A stretch of 64,000 nt of DNA from the NCBI RefSeq assembly GCF_003008695.1, contig NZ_PXZT01000003.1:65439-129438 (forward strand), read 5' to 3'. The notes under the pieces were generated by a model. The model ran no database searches, was not told the DNA's origin, and worked only from the letters and a program-made list of their open reading frames with translations. This document shows positions 53,529-62,488 of this stretch, in pieces. How positions within the stretch are numbered: position 1 is the first letter of the stretch; every line of letters begins with the position of its first letter. A program made the translations under genes and the position numbers. This DNA is from Trichococcus alkaliphilus (GTDB lineage Bacteria; Bacillota; Bacilli; Lactobacillales; Aerococcaceae).

Positions 53529-53999
53529 TCATGACGACTGTCCGGTTTCTTCAGTATTCTGTTCCTTTGCCGAGAGCCAATCGACAAATCTACGCACACC
53601 ATACGTTAAAGGGATCGAAAGGTGCAAGGCTACCTGCAGACCGTGCAGCATCACAAATTCCACCGTATTGATCGGTTCTGGGAGATCCATGCCTAGCTGA
53701 TACAGCTGATACGCCTGCTGCGCCTGTAGCCCAGCCATCGCCAAAAAGAAAACGTTGCTCCAAAAAGGTCGGCGCGTATATTGGTCAAAAAAAGCATGCC
53801 GATAGACAACGTTCACCAAAAAGAATAAGGACGTGGTCATGATGATGATCATAATTGCATTTTGGTAAGAAATCCCGCCAACTCTATCATCTGGCATAGC
53901 GATGTACACAAGAAGCAATGCTGTCATGATCAACAAACTGTAAAAGCCGAATTTGTAGCGAACCTTCTTTTGATCCTCATCGTAAAATTTCAAATTCAT
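53529..53999 (-). CDS. Four-helix membrane protein of unknown function
   Basis: A 156-residue membrane protein with hydrophobic segments at about 17-35, 46-66, 80-98 and 112-132. A charged N-terminus (NLKFYDEDQKKVRYK) and acidic tail flank them. I do not recognise a family. It overlaps the upstream nucleotidyltransferase-like gene by 4 bp (ATGA), which indicates translational coupling and a joint role. Confidence 0.72.
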   Translation of the reverse strand: MNLKFYDEDQKKVRYKFGFYSLLIMTALLLVYIAMPDDRVGGISYQNAIMIIIMTTSLFFLVNVVYRHAFFDQYTRRPFWSNVFFLAMAGLQAQQAYQLYQLGMDLPEPINTVEFVMLHGLQVALHLSIPLTYGVRRFVDWLSAKEQNTEETGQSS

Positions 54000-54763
54000 C
54001 CCTCCAAATCTTCCGAATAAGATCTTACCAACGCAGCCATCTCCTGCTCAAGCATTTCGATTTCGCAATAAGCAAGCGTCGGATTGTTCACAGCAAAATA
54101 GCGATATACTTGGTTCACGCGCACGCGGAATTGTTTCGGGCTGATCGGCAACTGATTCGCTCGCTTCAAGCCGCCCTTCTCGCTCAAGAGGAACTGCCGA
54201 TTCAATGCATGGATGACCTGAACCCAGGAACAGGCAGCTTGGAAGAAGCTTCCGCTGGCGTAATGGATGCCCCCCTGCATAGCTGCACTATGGCCATTTT
54301 CGAGCGCCAGTGTCGCCTCCTCCATGAAATAAGCAATCGTCGCTTGGCGCAGCTTTTCCGGATACGGTCCTTGCGCTGAAACATTTCCCTTCAACGCCGT
54401 AACCAGCTGGTCCGGTGCTTCCCAGAGAATTCGGCCATAATGGATTTCCGCCGCGTAGCTGCTGTTCACGACGCCGAAAGGCTGGCCGCTCTGATGCTTG
54501 ATCGTAATCTTCCCGTCAAGACAATCAGAAATGGCGTGCATAACGGGATCGATTTCCCTTAGTTTGTAATGTATGGACACCCCGATATCATCCATCCGGC
54601 AAACCACCTGTTCCAGATCCTGATCGGACAGGCCTCCAGCGACCTGGTACAGCAAGATGGCTGATTCCGTGATATTATCTCCACCACCGTACCCCACGAT
54701 GCCTTTCAATCCGGGAATGCTTTTCAGTTCGCTCACAATCTTCTCTCTGTTCACTTCGTTCAC
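53996..54763 (-). CDS. Nucleotidyltransferase-like protein with degenerate active site
   Basis: A 255-residue protein whose layout resembles small nucleotidyltransferase-domain proteins. There is an N-terminal helix, a glycine-rich turn GIVGYGGGDNITESAILLYQ where the GS...D-x-D motif would be, then strands. A helical C-terminal half carries GRILWEAPDQLVTALKG and PYPEKLRQATIAYFMEEATLALEN. The catalytic Asp pair is not seen (ESAILLY replaces DIDLxxx), so catalysis is doubtful. GTG 54763 is used because GAGG is 6 bases upstream. It is coupled to a membrane protein. The assignment is tentative. Confidence 0.55.
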   Translation of the reverse strand: MNEVNREKIVSELKSIPGLKGIVGYGGGDNITESAILLYQVAGGLSDQDLEQVVCRMDDIGVSIHYKLREIDPVMHAISDCLDGKITIKHQSGQPFGVVNSSYAAEIHYGRILWEAPDQLVTALKGNVSAQGPYPEKLRQATIAYFMEEATLALENGHSAAMQGGIHYASGSFFQAACSWVQVIHALNRQFLLSEKGGLKRANQLPISPKQFRVRVNQVYRYFAVNNPTLAYCEIEMLEQEMAALVRSYSEDLEG

Positions 54764-54982
54764 ACACGTCACCTCGTATTTTTCTGATGGAAAAACTTAT
54801 CGGAGCGCCGGTCGGGAAATTTCATATGCCCATAATCACTGGTTCCCGGCCTTGGATCGTGCAATCTATTTGCTTTTACCATATCATTTTTTGAGAATTA
54901 TCGCAATTTTGACAATGTCTCCGATATCAGAAAAAATGCTTTGGAAACAGCGCCAAAACATTGATGCGATTTCTGATTCCCC

Positions 54983-55011
54983 TTGTCCGTCTTCTGAAAA
55001 CATGCTATCAT
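54983..55011 (+). promoter_or_regulatory. Antiporter promoter
   Basis: TTGTCC (54983-54988), 17 bp and TATCAT (55006-55011). Transcription from about 55018 would make a leader of roughly 125 bases before the antiporter start. Confidence 0.6.
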
Positions 55012-55017
55012 TCTATC

Positions 55018-55144
55018 TATAACAAGGGAATGAATGTCTCCCCTAGCAAATCGCTTAAACCGCTTATACAAGCTGATGACTTCTGTGCAATAGGCGCAGT
55101 CCGTCATCAGCTTTTTTAGTGGAAAAAATTTGGAGGTGCAGCTT
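55018..55144 (+). promoter_or_regulatory. Structured leader with terminator (putative attenuator or riboswitch)
   Basis: The leader has a small stem GGGA/TCCC (about 55025-55042) and AGC-rich segments (CGCTTAAACCGCTTATAC). A strong intrinsic terminator follows, AAGCTGATGAC (55070-55080) with GTCATCAGCTT (55103-55113) and a T-run to 55117. It ends only 14 bases before the antiporter ribosome-binding site. The loop holds an inner CTGTGC/GCGCAG stem. The only promoter seen lies upstream, so expression needs readthrough. The leader matches no riboswitch class that I can confirm. Confidence 0.6.
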
Positions 55145-56338
55145 TTGATATACAGTATCGCGCTTATTCTTATTCTTGGTTTTCTGCTCAGTTCGCTCTT
55201 CACCCGGCTCCAACTTCCAGGCTTGTTGGGCTTGATTTTGACCGGTATCCTGTTGGGGCCTTACGCAATGGATCTGATGGCGCCGGAATTGCTGGCCATT
55301 TCCGCGGATATCCGAAAAATCGCTTTGATCGTCATTCTCGTGCGCGCCGGCTTGACGATGGACTTGGGCGATCTCAAGAAAATCGGCCGTCCCGCTGTCC
55401 TGATGACATTTTTACCAGCGACCTTTGAGATTCTGGCGGTCATCCTATTGGCGCCGAAATTGCTGGGCATCACTTTACTGGAGGCTGCCATCCTCGGTGC
55501 CGTTCTTGGGGCTGTTTCGCCGGCGGTCGTTGTTCCGCGCATGATCATGTTGATCGAGAGCGGCTACGGCAAAGCCAAAGGGATCCCGCAGATGATTTTG
55601 GCTGGCGCATCCGTCGATGACGTCTATGTCATCGTCCTGTTCACCTCGTTCATGGGCATGTACACAGGCAGCGGGTTCCAGGCAATCACACTTCTTTCCG
55701 TTCCGGTTTCGATTGCCTTGGGTCTGCTCGGAGGTTTACTGGTCGGCTTGGGTCTGGTTTTTCTCTTCAGAACATTCCACATCCGCGACACGATGAAAGT
55801 CATGCTGGTGCTGAGCGCTTGTTTCTTGTTGGTGACTGCTGAGGATTCCTTGGCCAAGTTCATTCCGTTCTCCGGCCTGTTGGGCGTCATGGCTGTCGGA
55901 GCGACCTTATTGAAAAGACGCCCGGAATTGGCCAAACGTCTGAATGATAAATTTTCAAAAATCTGGTCCGCAGCCGAAATCTTCCTGTTCGTGCTGGTCG
56001 GGTCGGCTGTCGACATCACAGCTTTGGGCGGTGCCGGTTTTGCGGCCGTTGCCTTGATTTTCGGCGCTTTGATTTTCCGGATGGTCGCGGTCTTCCTGGC
56101 CGTTTCAGGAACAAATCTGAATACGAAAGAACGCATTTTCTCCGCGATGGCGTACGCGCCGAAAGCCACTGTCCAAGCGGCCATCGGTTCGATCCCTTTG
56201 GCTGCCGGAGTCGAAGCCGGCAGCGTCATTTTGAGCGTCGCCGTTTTGGCGATCATCTTGACCGCGCCGATCGGAGCCACCTTCATTGACCGAACCTACA
56301 AAACATTATTAATGAAGGATGCCTCATCAAGAAACTAA
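55145..56338 (+). CDS. Cation:proton antiporter
   Basis: A 397-residue membrane transporter of the CPA superfamily with about 11-13 helices. Diagnostic segments are RLQLPGLLGLILTGILLGP, VRAGLTMDLGDLK, the discontinuous helix AVLGAVSPAVVVPRM, and ILAGASVDDVYVIVLF with the ion-binding Asp pair. MAYAPKATVQAAIG is in the C-terminal half. No TrkA domain is present, so it is NhaP/KefB-like without regulatory tail. TTG 55145 is the start because GGAGGTG lies 6 bases upstream. Its gene is convergent with kdpE and controlled by a leader containing a terminator. Confidence 0.88.
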   Translation: MIYSIALILILGFLLSSLFTRLQLPGLLGLILTGILLGPYAMDLMAPELLAISADIRKIALIVILVRAGLTMDLGDLKKIGRPAVLMTFLPATFEILAVILLAPKLLGITLLEAAILGAVLGAVSPAVVVPRMIMLIESGYGKAKGIPQMILAGASVDDVYVIVLFTSFMGMYTGSGFQAITLLSVPVSIALGLLGGLLVGLGLVFLFRTFHIRDTMKVMLVLSACFLLVTAEDSLAKFIPFSGLLGVMAVGATLLKRRPELAKRLNDKFSKIWSAAEIFLFVLVGSAVDITALGGAGFAAVALIFGALIFRMVAVFLAVSGTNLNTKERIFSAMAYAPKATVQAAIGSIPLAAGVEAGSVILSVAVLAIILTAPIGATFIDRTYKTLLMKDASSRN

Positions 56339-56386
56339 GAAAAGATACGCCCTCAAGCGCTTATGCGCTAAAGGCGTATCTTTTCT
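56338..56386. terminator. Bidirectional terminator antiporter/kdpE
   Basis: AGAAAAGATACGCC and GGCGTATCTTTTCT form a perfect 14-bp stem enclosing a second AGCGC/GCGCT stem. Confidence 0.92.
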
Positions 56387-57093
56387 TATTCATCCAATTC
56401 TTCGACCATGCGGTAACCGACCCCGATTTCGGTCAGAATATATTCCGGTTCCGCTTGGTTTTTTTCTATTTTCCGGCGGATATTTGCCATATTGACCCGC
56501 AACGTCCGGTTCTCATCCATATAAGGTCCCCAGACCGCCTTCGTGATGAAGTCATGCGTCAGGACCCTTCCCGCGTATTGCGACAGCAGGACAACGATTT
56601 TGTATTCGTTGGGAGTCAAATGGACCTCTCTCTTCTTGACGGTCACTTTCCTCTTTTCATAATCGATCATCAATTCTCCGACACTGAAACTGCCCTCTGG
56701 CAATGCCGAAGTGTTCACCTGGTGCTGGCTATGCCGCAAGGCAGTGCGGACGCGCGCCAGCAGTTCCGAAGTGCTGAATGGTTTGGTGACATAGTCATCC
56801 GCCCCGCAATCCAACGCCTCCACTTTTTCCCGTTCATTCCCGCGAGCGGATACGACCATGACGGGCACAGCGGAGAAGGTACGGATTTTTTTCAGGACCT
56901 CCATCCCATCCACATCCGGCAAGCCCAGATCCAACAGAATCAAGTCCGGATTGTAGGAGGTCATCAGCGCCATCCCTTCCTTGCCGCTCGCCGCTTTCAG
57001 GAGGGTATAATCATTCGAAAGCAGGATGGCGGTCAAAAAGTCGGTAATGTGCTGCTCATCCTCGATCAAAAGTATCGTAAGTTTATTTTTCAT
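56386..57093 (-). CDS. kdpE: Response regulator KdpE
   Basis: A 235-residue OmpR-type response regulator. The receiver domain has the acidic pair in LLIEDEQ, the phospho-Asp in LILLDLGLPDVDG (about residue 52) and the Lys in YVTKPFS. The winged-helix effector covers about 135-230 (HLTPNEYKIVVLLSQYAGRVLTHDFITKAVWG). It activates the kdp operon when potassium is scarce. It overlaps kdpD by 11 bp, with GAAGGAGA upstream of the ATG. It is last in kdpABCDE. Confidence 0.96.
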   Translation of the reverse strand: MKNKLTILLIEDEQHITDFLTAILLSNDYTLLKAASGKEGMALMTSYNPDLILLDLGLPDVDGMEVLKKIRTFSAVPVMVVSARGNEREKVEALDCGADDYVTKPFSTSELLARVRTALRHSQHQVNTSALPEGSFSVGELMIDYEKRKVTVKKREVHLTPNEYKIVVLLSQYAGRVLTHDFITKAVWGPYMDENRTLRVNMANIRRKIEKNQAEPEYILTEIGVGYRMVEELDE

Positions 57094-59818
57094 GCCCTTC
57101 TCCTTCTGTCAGCGGCAGTGTGAATTCGAAGACAGCACCACCTTCAAGACGGTTTACTCCCTTCATCTTCCCGCCATGCGCCTGTACAATCGTCATACAG
57201 ATGGACAGGCCTATTCCCATCCCTCTGGATGAATCCGAACTTTTTTGGTTTGCTCCCGTATTCGTTTCAAATAGGAAAGGAAATTGTTCATCCGAAATCC
57301 CTTCTCCGTAATCGACTACGGCAAAGACTGCCTCATCTTTCTTTTCATGCAAATAAAGATCGATTACAGAATCATCCGGGGAATGCGTAATGGCGTTCTC
57401 CATCAGATTGATCAGTACCTGCATGATCAATGTGGCATCCATAGGCACAAACAAGGCCTTTTCGGGAATGCTGACTCTGAACTTGCGGTTCGGGAACCTC
57501 TTCTTGATTCGGCTGAGCGCATCGGAAATCACCTCTTCAGCAATTTCATCCGTTTTGTTGACGGACACGGAACCTTCTTGAATGCGCGTAACCGACAGTA
57601 GGTTTTCTACAAGTCGAATCAGCCACTGCGCCTCGCTCTGGATCGAAGACAGCAGCTTATGCTGCGTCTCCTTGTCGAAACGTTCTTCGTTTTCCAGCAT
57701 GGCGGAGCTTGCCCCAAAAATCCCTGTCAACGGCGTCCGCAAATCGTGGGAAATGGAACGAAGCAAATTGCTCCTCATCTTTTCCCTTTCATTTTCCACA
57801 ATCGTTTCCCTTTGTTGATCGGACAACTGTTGTCGTTCAATGGCCAAGGCTATCAGCGAAGATATCATCTGGAGTGTCGAACGGCTCTCATGGTTCACTA
57901 CGCCTTCTTTGGAGCCGATGCCAACTACGCCCAGCACGTTCCCTTCGGATGCAATCGGCATGTAAAAGCCATCCGCTCCGCTCAGGGTATCTGTACCTGA
58001 TCCGGCAATCTTATTGTTCAAAAACACCCAATTGGCGACCGCTTCTTCATCCCGGGTAAGCAGGTAGTCCGCCTCTGCCTTGTTTGAGCTGCTGACTGTG
58101 GTCTTCGGGATGCCTTCCTCTTCGTCGATGGCATAAAAAACAACCGGGCGATTGAACGAACGGCTAATATAGTCATTCACAATGGCTACGATACTGTCGT
58201 GACCCCGCGTTCTTAGCAACTGTCTGTTGATATCATACAGGACCTGCAGACGTTGCTCCCGCTCCACTATCAGACTGGCCTGGATCCGCGAACTCGTGAT
58301 GAGGCTTGAAGTGATCAAAGCGATAATCAATAATATCAAAAAAGTGACCAGATATGATGGATCATCGGTTTTGAAATGGAAAATCGGATCTACGAAAAGG
58401 ATATCGAACAAAAGTACACTTACTACAGAAGCAACAATTCCATAAGCATAGCCATCTGTCGCCCGCGAAGTCAGGATGACCGCAAGCAGATAAATCATTG
58501 CCAAATTATGCTGTTCCACTCCCCAGGACTTCAACAGATAAGAAATTACGGTTGTCACAAATAAGATGCCCAACATCTTGCTCGTCTGCGTGCTGGACAT
58601 TGTCCACCAACTCAACCATCGCTTGAATGGAAAGCTGCGGAGGGCCGTACCTTGGGAACCATCTGGGTCGTTGTTGGAAAGGATATGAATCTCGCTTTTG
58701 TCCAACAAGGAGATGAGTCTGTCCTCAAAATCATGTTCCCATAAACTGCGGAAGCCTTTTTTCTTTTTGCTTTTTCCGATGACGATGTTCGTAATCCCCG
58801 ACATATTGGCAAATTCCGCCAATGCTTCAGCAACATCACTCCCATGCAAGATCAATGTTCTGGCACCCAACTTGTCCGCCAGCTTCATATTTTCCTCTAA
58901 GTCATCCTGCTGTTGCGGAGACAGCCTGCTCTCGTCTCCGGTCGCAACATGGACGGCTGTCCATTTGCAATGAAAAGCCTCCGCCGTACGTGCAGCCCAA
59001 CGGATATTTTGCGCAGAAAAAGGCGATGCGGTGACGCATGCCAAAATGTTTTCGTTCACTTGCTTATCCAAGGAACCAGCAGTCGCCTGCTGCTCAGCGC
59101 TGATCCGGTCAGCCAACTTGCGCATGGCGATTTCACGCAGTAGGCGCAGATTTTCTTTCGTGAAAAAATTCTGTTGGGCCAGCTTCACCTTGTCTTCCCG
59201 ATAGATTTTGCCTTCCTTCAACCGTTGGATCAGTTCTTCAGAATCGATATCGATCAGCTCGATGCTGTCTGCTCGTTCAAAAATATAGTCAGGGATTGTT
59301 TCATTCACGATTACATTGGTAATTTGAGCCACCACATCTTTCAGGCTCTCGATGTGCTGAACATTTACTGTCGTATAGACATCGATGCCGGCCCTCAGCA
59401 GTTCCTCGACATCCTGATATCTTTTTTTGTTCCGAACACCGATTGCATTCGTATGCGCCAATTCGTCGACCAAAATCAACTCCGGGTTCCGTTTCAACGC
59501 GGCATCCAAATCAAACTCCTGAAGCTTGATGTTCTTGTAGTTGATTTGCTGCGGCGCAAGGACCGGCAAACCCGGCAAAAGGAGATTCGTCTCAGGACGG
59601 GTGTGCGGTTCGACGTATCCGACGACGATATCCACACCTGCAGCCAATTGATCATGGGCTTCTTCCAGCATCGCGTAGGTCTTCCCTACTCCAGCCGCAT
59701 AGCCAAAAAATATCTTCAGTTTGCCGAAATTTTGGCTATCCCGTTCTTCAGTTTGCTTGATCATTTTCAATAACTGCTCCGGATCAGGGCGCACATCCTC
59801 CTGTCTTCTCATTGCCAT
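57083..59818 (-). CDS. kdpD: Sensor histidine kinase KdpD
   Basis: A 911-residue potassium sensor. The N-terminal KdpD domain has Walker A GYAAGVGKT (39-47) and the following DELAHTN. A universal-stress-protein-like domain covers about 250-370. Four close transmembrane helices at about 400-500 are followed by a GAF-like domain, the HisKA motif SISHDLRTPLTGIFG (about residue 690) and HATPase_c (LMENAITHSP, DYGEGI, GMGIGLSI). This is the full-length form. ATG 59818 has AAAGGA 8 bases upstream. It lies 25 bp after kdpC and overlaps kdpE, so the whole set is probably one transcript. Confidence 0.96.
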   Translation of the reverse strand: MAMRRQEDVRPDPEQLLKMIKQTEERDSQNFGKLKIFFGYAAGVGKTYAMLEEAHDQLAAGVDIVVGYVEPHTRPETNLLLPGLPVLAPQQINYKNIKLQEFDLDAALKRNPELILVDELAHTNAIGVRNKKRYQDVEELLRAGIDVYTTVNVQHIESLKDVVAQITNVIVNETIPDYIFERADSIELIDIDSEELIQRLKEGKIYREDKVKLAQQNFFTKENLRLLREIAMRKLADRISAEQQATAGSLDKQVNENILACVTASPFSAQNIRWAARTAEAFHCKWTAVHVATGDESRLSPQQQDDLEENMKLADKLGARTLILHGSDVAEALAEFANMSGITNIVIGKSKKKKGFRSLWEHDFEDRLISLLDKSEIHILSNNDPDGSQGTALRSFPFKRWLSWWTMSSTQTSKMLGILFVTTVISYLLKSWGVEQHNLAMIYLLAVILTSRATDGYAYGIVASVVSVLLFDILFVDPIFHFKTDDPSYLVTFLILLIIALITSSLITSSRIQASLIVEREQRLQVLYDINRQLLRTRGHDSIVAIVNDYISRSFNRPVVFYAIDEEEGIPKTTVSSSNKAEADYLLTRDEEAVANWVFLNNKIAGSGTDTLSGADGFYMPIASEGNVLGVVGIGSKEGVVNHESRSTLQMISSLIALAIERQQLSDQQRETIVENEREKMRSNLLRSISHDLRTPLTGIFGASSAMLENEERFDKETQHKLLSSIQSEAQWLIRLVENLLSVTRIQEGSVSVNKTDEIAEEVISDALSRIKKRFPNRKFRVSIPEKALFVPMDATLIMQVLINLMENAITHSPDDSVIDLYLHEKKDEAVFAVVDYGEGISDEQFPFLFETNTGANQKSSDSSRGMGIGLSICMTIVQAHGGKMKGVNRLEGGAVFEFTLPLTEGEGHEK

Positions 59819-59843
59819 CCTCACTTTCCTTTGTTATTGCTTC

Positions 59844-60401
59844 TTATTCCACGGCGGATGCTTCATCCAGTGCTAAATTCACTTCCAGCACATTCACTGC
59901 AGGTTCGCCGAAAACAAACAAAGCCCGTCCGGACGTCTTTTCATCGATTATGGTTTGTACCCGTTCTGGATCCATTCCACGTTCCACAGCTATACGCTCC
60001 ACTTGGTAAGCGGCTGCCTCCGGTGAGATATGCGGATCAACACCGCTTGCTGACGCCGTCACTAGCTCCATCGGGATATCTGCTTCATTCAAAAGATTCA
60101 ACTCTTTCCAAAAGTCGATCCTTTCCGCGACTGCTACCGCCTGCTCCCCGCTTGAAGGGGATGCGTTGCTGACGGTCTGAGGACGTCCAATCAGATATTG
60201 CGGTTCCGTAAATACTTGCCCCAGCAAGCTGGAACCCACAAGTGCTTCTGAACCCTCCTGTGTTTCTATGGTTATCATACTACCATTTGCTTTGTCTTGA
60301 AAGAGCAACTGTGAGATCCCCGTTACAGCGGTTGGATACAATACCCCGCAGATGACGATGAAGACAGCCAACACTCGGATGCTTGTACTAAATTTCTTCA
60401 T
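59844..60401 (-). CDS. kdpC: Potassium-transporting ATPase subunit KdpC
   Basis: A 185-residue single-pass membrane subunit. A hydrophobic N-terminal helix (VLAVFIVICGVLYPTAVTGISQLLF) carries the YP-x-V-TG motif. The soluble domain has NGSMI, GSSLLGQVF, then PxYLIGRP, the SASGVDPHISPEAA signature and VNVLEVNLALDE. It stabilises the KdpA-KdpB complex and ATP binding. Only 9 bp separate it from kdpB, with AGGAGG before its ATG. Confidence 0.96.
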   Translation of the reverse strand: MKKFSTSIRVLAVFIVICGVLYPTAVTGISQLLFQDKANGSMITIETQEGSEALVGSSLLGQVFTEPQYLIGRPQTVSNASPSSGEQAVAVAERIDFWKELNLLNEADIPMELVTASASGVDPHISPEAAAYQVERIAVERGMDPERVQTIIDEKTSGRALFVFGEPAVNVLEVNLALDEASAVE

Positions 60402-60410
60402 GATTTCCTC

Positions 60411-62468
60411 CTATACTAATCCGAATAACGTTATGACGAAGTCGATCAGTTTGATCGCGATGAACGGCGCCACCAAGCCGCCTAGTCCATAGATCAAGAT
60501 GTTGCGCTTCAGCAGTTTCCCGGCAGGTATCTCTTTATAAGGTACCCCTTTTAACGACAACGGGATCAAGAAAATGATGATCAGCGCATTGTAGATGATC
60601 GCCGACAGGATAGCGCTGTTTGTGCTTGTGATGTTCATGAAGTTCAGCACGCCCAACTCCGGGTAGATGTTCAGGAACAGCACCGGGATGATGGCGAAGT
60701 ATTTCGCAACGTCATTTGCGATGCTGAACGTGAATAAAGCTCCGCGTGTCATCAGCAATTGCTTCCCGATACGGACAATTTCGATTAACTTGGTCGGGCT
60801 TGAATCCAGATCGATCATGTTCCCGGCTTCTTTGGCTGCCTGCGTCCCGGAATTCATCGCCACGGCCACATCGGCTTGCGCTAATGCAGGAGCATCATTG
60901 GTGCCGTCGCCCGTCATGGCTACCAGATGGCCTTCCCGCTGATATTCGCGGATCAGGTTCATCTTATCTTCAGGTGTCGCTTCCGCCAAAAAATCATCCA
61001 CTCCTGCTTCGGCTGCAATCGCCGCAGCGGTCATCGGATTGTCACCGGTGATCATGATAGTCTTGATGCCCATGCTGCGCAAATTATGAAATTGCTCCTT
61101 CACGCCGTTCTTCACGATGTCCTTCAAGTAGATGACGCCCATGACTTTGTAGTTCTTCGCTACCACAAGCGGTGTCCCGCCTTTTGTGGCGACTTCCCTG
61201 ACGATTGCGTCGCACTCTTCGGGGAAGGATTCGCCGTGGTCAAGCACATAGGTCTTGACGGTATCGGCTGCTCCCTTGCGTATTTCATTTCCTTGGTAAT
61301 CGATTCCGCTCATCCTAGTCTTCGCGCTGAATTCGATGAATTCTGCCTGCAGCTCGCCCATATTGCGGCCGCGGATATTGAACTTTTCTTTCGCCAAAAC
61401 GACGATGGATCTGCCTTCCGCTGTTTCATCCGCCAGTGACGACAGTTGTGCAGCATCCGCCAAATCCTCGATGCTGACGCCGGCAACCGGATAGAATTCA
61501 GCGGCTTGGCGGTTCCCCAAGGTGATGGTTCCGGTCTTATCCAGCAGCAAGACATCGACATCCCCAGCCGCCTCTATGGCGCGACCGCTCATCGCCAGTA
61601 CATTTGCTTGATTCAAACGGCTCATCCCGGCGATACCGATCGAGGACAGGAGCGCACCGATCGTCGTCGGAGCCAAACAGACAAGCAAAGCGATGATGTT
61701 CGTGATGGTAATGGCATTCCCTTGACCAGTTTGCTGAGCTGAAAAGGCGGTGAACGGAAAGAGCGTGCCGCTAACGACCAAGAAGATGATTGTCAGCGTG
61801 ACCAGAATGATCTGCAGAGCAACCTCGTTCGGAGTCTTCTTGCGCGAAGAGCCTTCAACCATTGCAATCATCTTATCCAGGAAACTTTCTCCGGCCTCCG
61901 CAGTCACTGTAATGACTAGCCAGTCGGACAAGACCGTTGTCCCGCCTGTCACGGCGCTTCTGTCGCCGCCGGATTCACGGATAACCGGCGCTGATTCGCC
62001 AGTAATGGCGCTCTCATCAACGGATGCAGCCCCTTCAACGACATCACCGTCCATAGGTATTTGACCATTGACTTCCACGAAGACCAAATCGCCTTTCTTC
62101 AGGCTGCTCGAGATGACCCACTCAAATGTGTCATGGTCTTCTTTCGTCAATAACCTTTTCGCTTGGACATCGGAGCGGGCACAGCGTAATGTATCAGCTT
62201 GGGCGCGACCGCGTCCTTCGGCTATCGCTTCCGCAAAATTCCCGAAGAGCACAGTGAACCACAGTATCAGCGTGATGATGAACGTGTAACCTGAAGATTC
62301 ATCCTTTGTTCCCGTCAACGACAGGAAAAACAGGATGGTCGTGAAAATGGCACCTAAGTAAACAACCAACATGACCGGATTGCGCACTTGTATTTTCGGT
62401 GACAGCTTCTTGAAGGACTGTTTGACCGCATCCAGCAATATATCTTTTGATATGGCATTATTTTCCAT
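60411..62468 (-). CDS. kdpB: Potassium-transporting P-type ATPase subunit KdpB
   Basis: A 685-residue P-type ATPase subunit powering K+ uptake. The actuator loop TGES is at 157-160 and the phosphorylation site DKTGTIT at 310-316. The [29 protein letters not shown] region and [18 protein letters not shown] hinge follow. The length equals the family norm. GAGGGG is upstream of the ATG, and 20 bp separate it from kdpA. It couples ATP hydrolysis to ion movement through KdpA. Confidence 0.97.
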   Translation of the reverse strand: MENNAISKDILLDAVKQSFKKLSPKIQVRNPVMLVVYLGAIFTTILFFLSLTGTKDESSGYTFIITLILWFTVLFGNFAEAIAEGRGRAQADTLRCARSDVQAKRLLTKEDHDTFEWVISSSLKKGDLVFVEVNGQIPMDGDVVEGAASVDESAITGESAPVIRESGGDRSAVTGGTTVLSDWLVITVTAEAGESFLDKMIAMVEGSSRKKTPNEVALQIILVTLTIIFLVVSGTLFPFTAFSAQQTGQGNAITITNIIALLVCLAPTTIGALLSSIGIAGMSRLNQANVLAMSGRAIEAAGDVDVLLLDKTGTITLGNRQAAEFYPVAGVSIEDLADAAQLSSLADETAEGRSIVVLAKEKFNIRGRNMGELQAEFIEFSAKTRMSGIDYQGNEIRKGAADTVKTYVLDHGESFPEECDAIVREVATKGGTPLVVAKNYKVMGVIYLKDIVKNGVKEQFHNLRSMGIKTIMITGDNPMTAAAIAAEAGVDDFLAEATPEDKMNLIREYQREGHLVAMTGDGTNDAPALAQADVAVAMNSGTQAAKEAGNMIDLDSSPTKLIEIVRIGKQLLMTRGALFTFSIANDVAKYFAIIPVLFLNIYPELGVLNFMNITSTNSAILSAIIYNALIIIFLIPLSLKGVPYKEIPAGKLLKRNILIYGLGGLVAPFIAIKLIDFVITLFGLV

Positions 62469-62488
62469 TTTTTAGTTTCCCCTCATCA

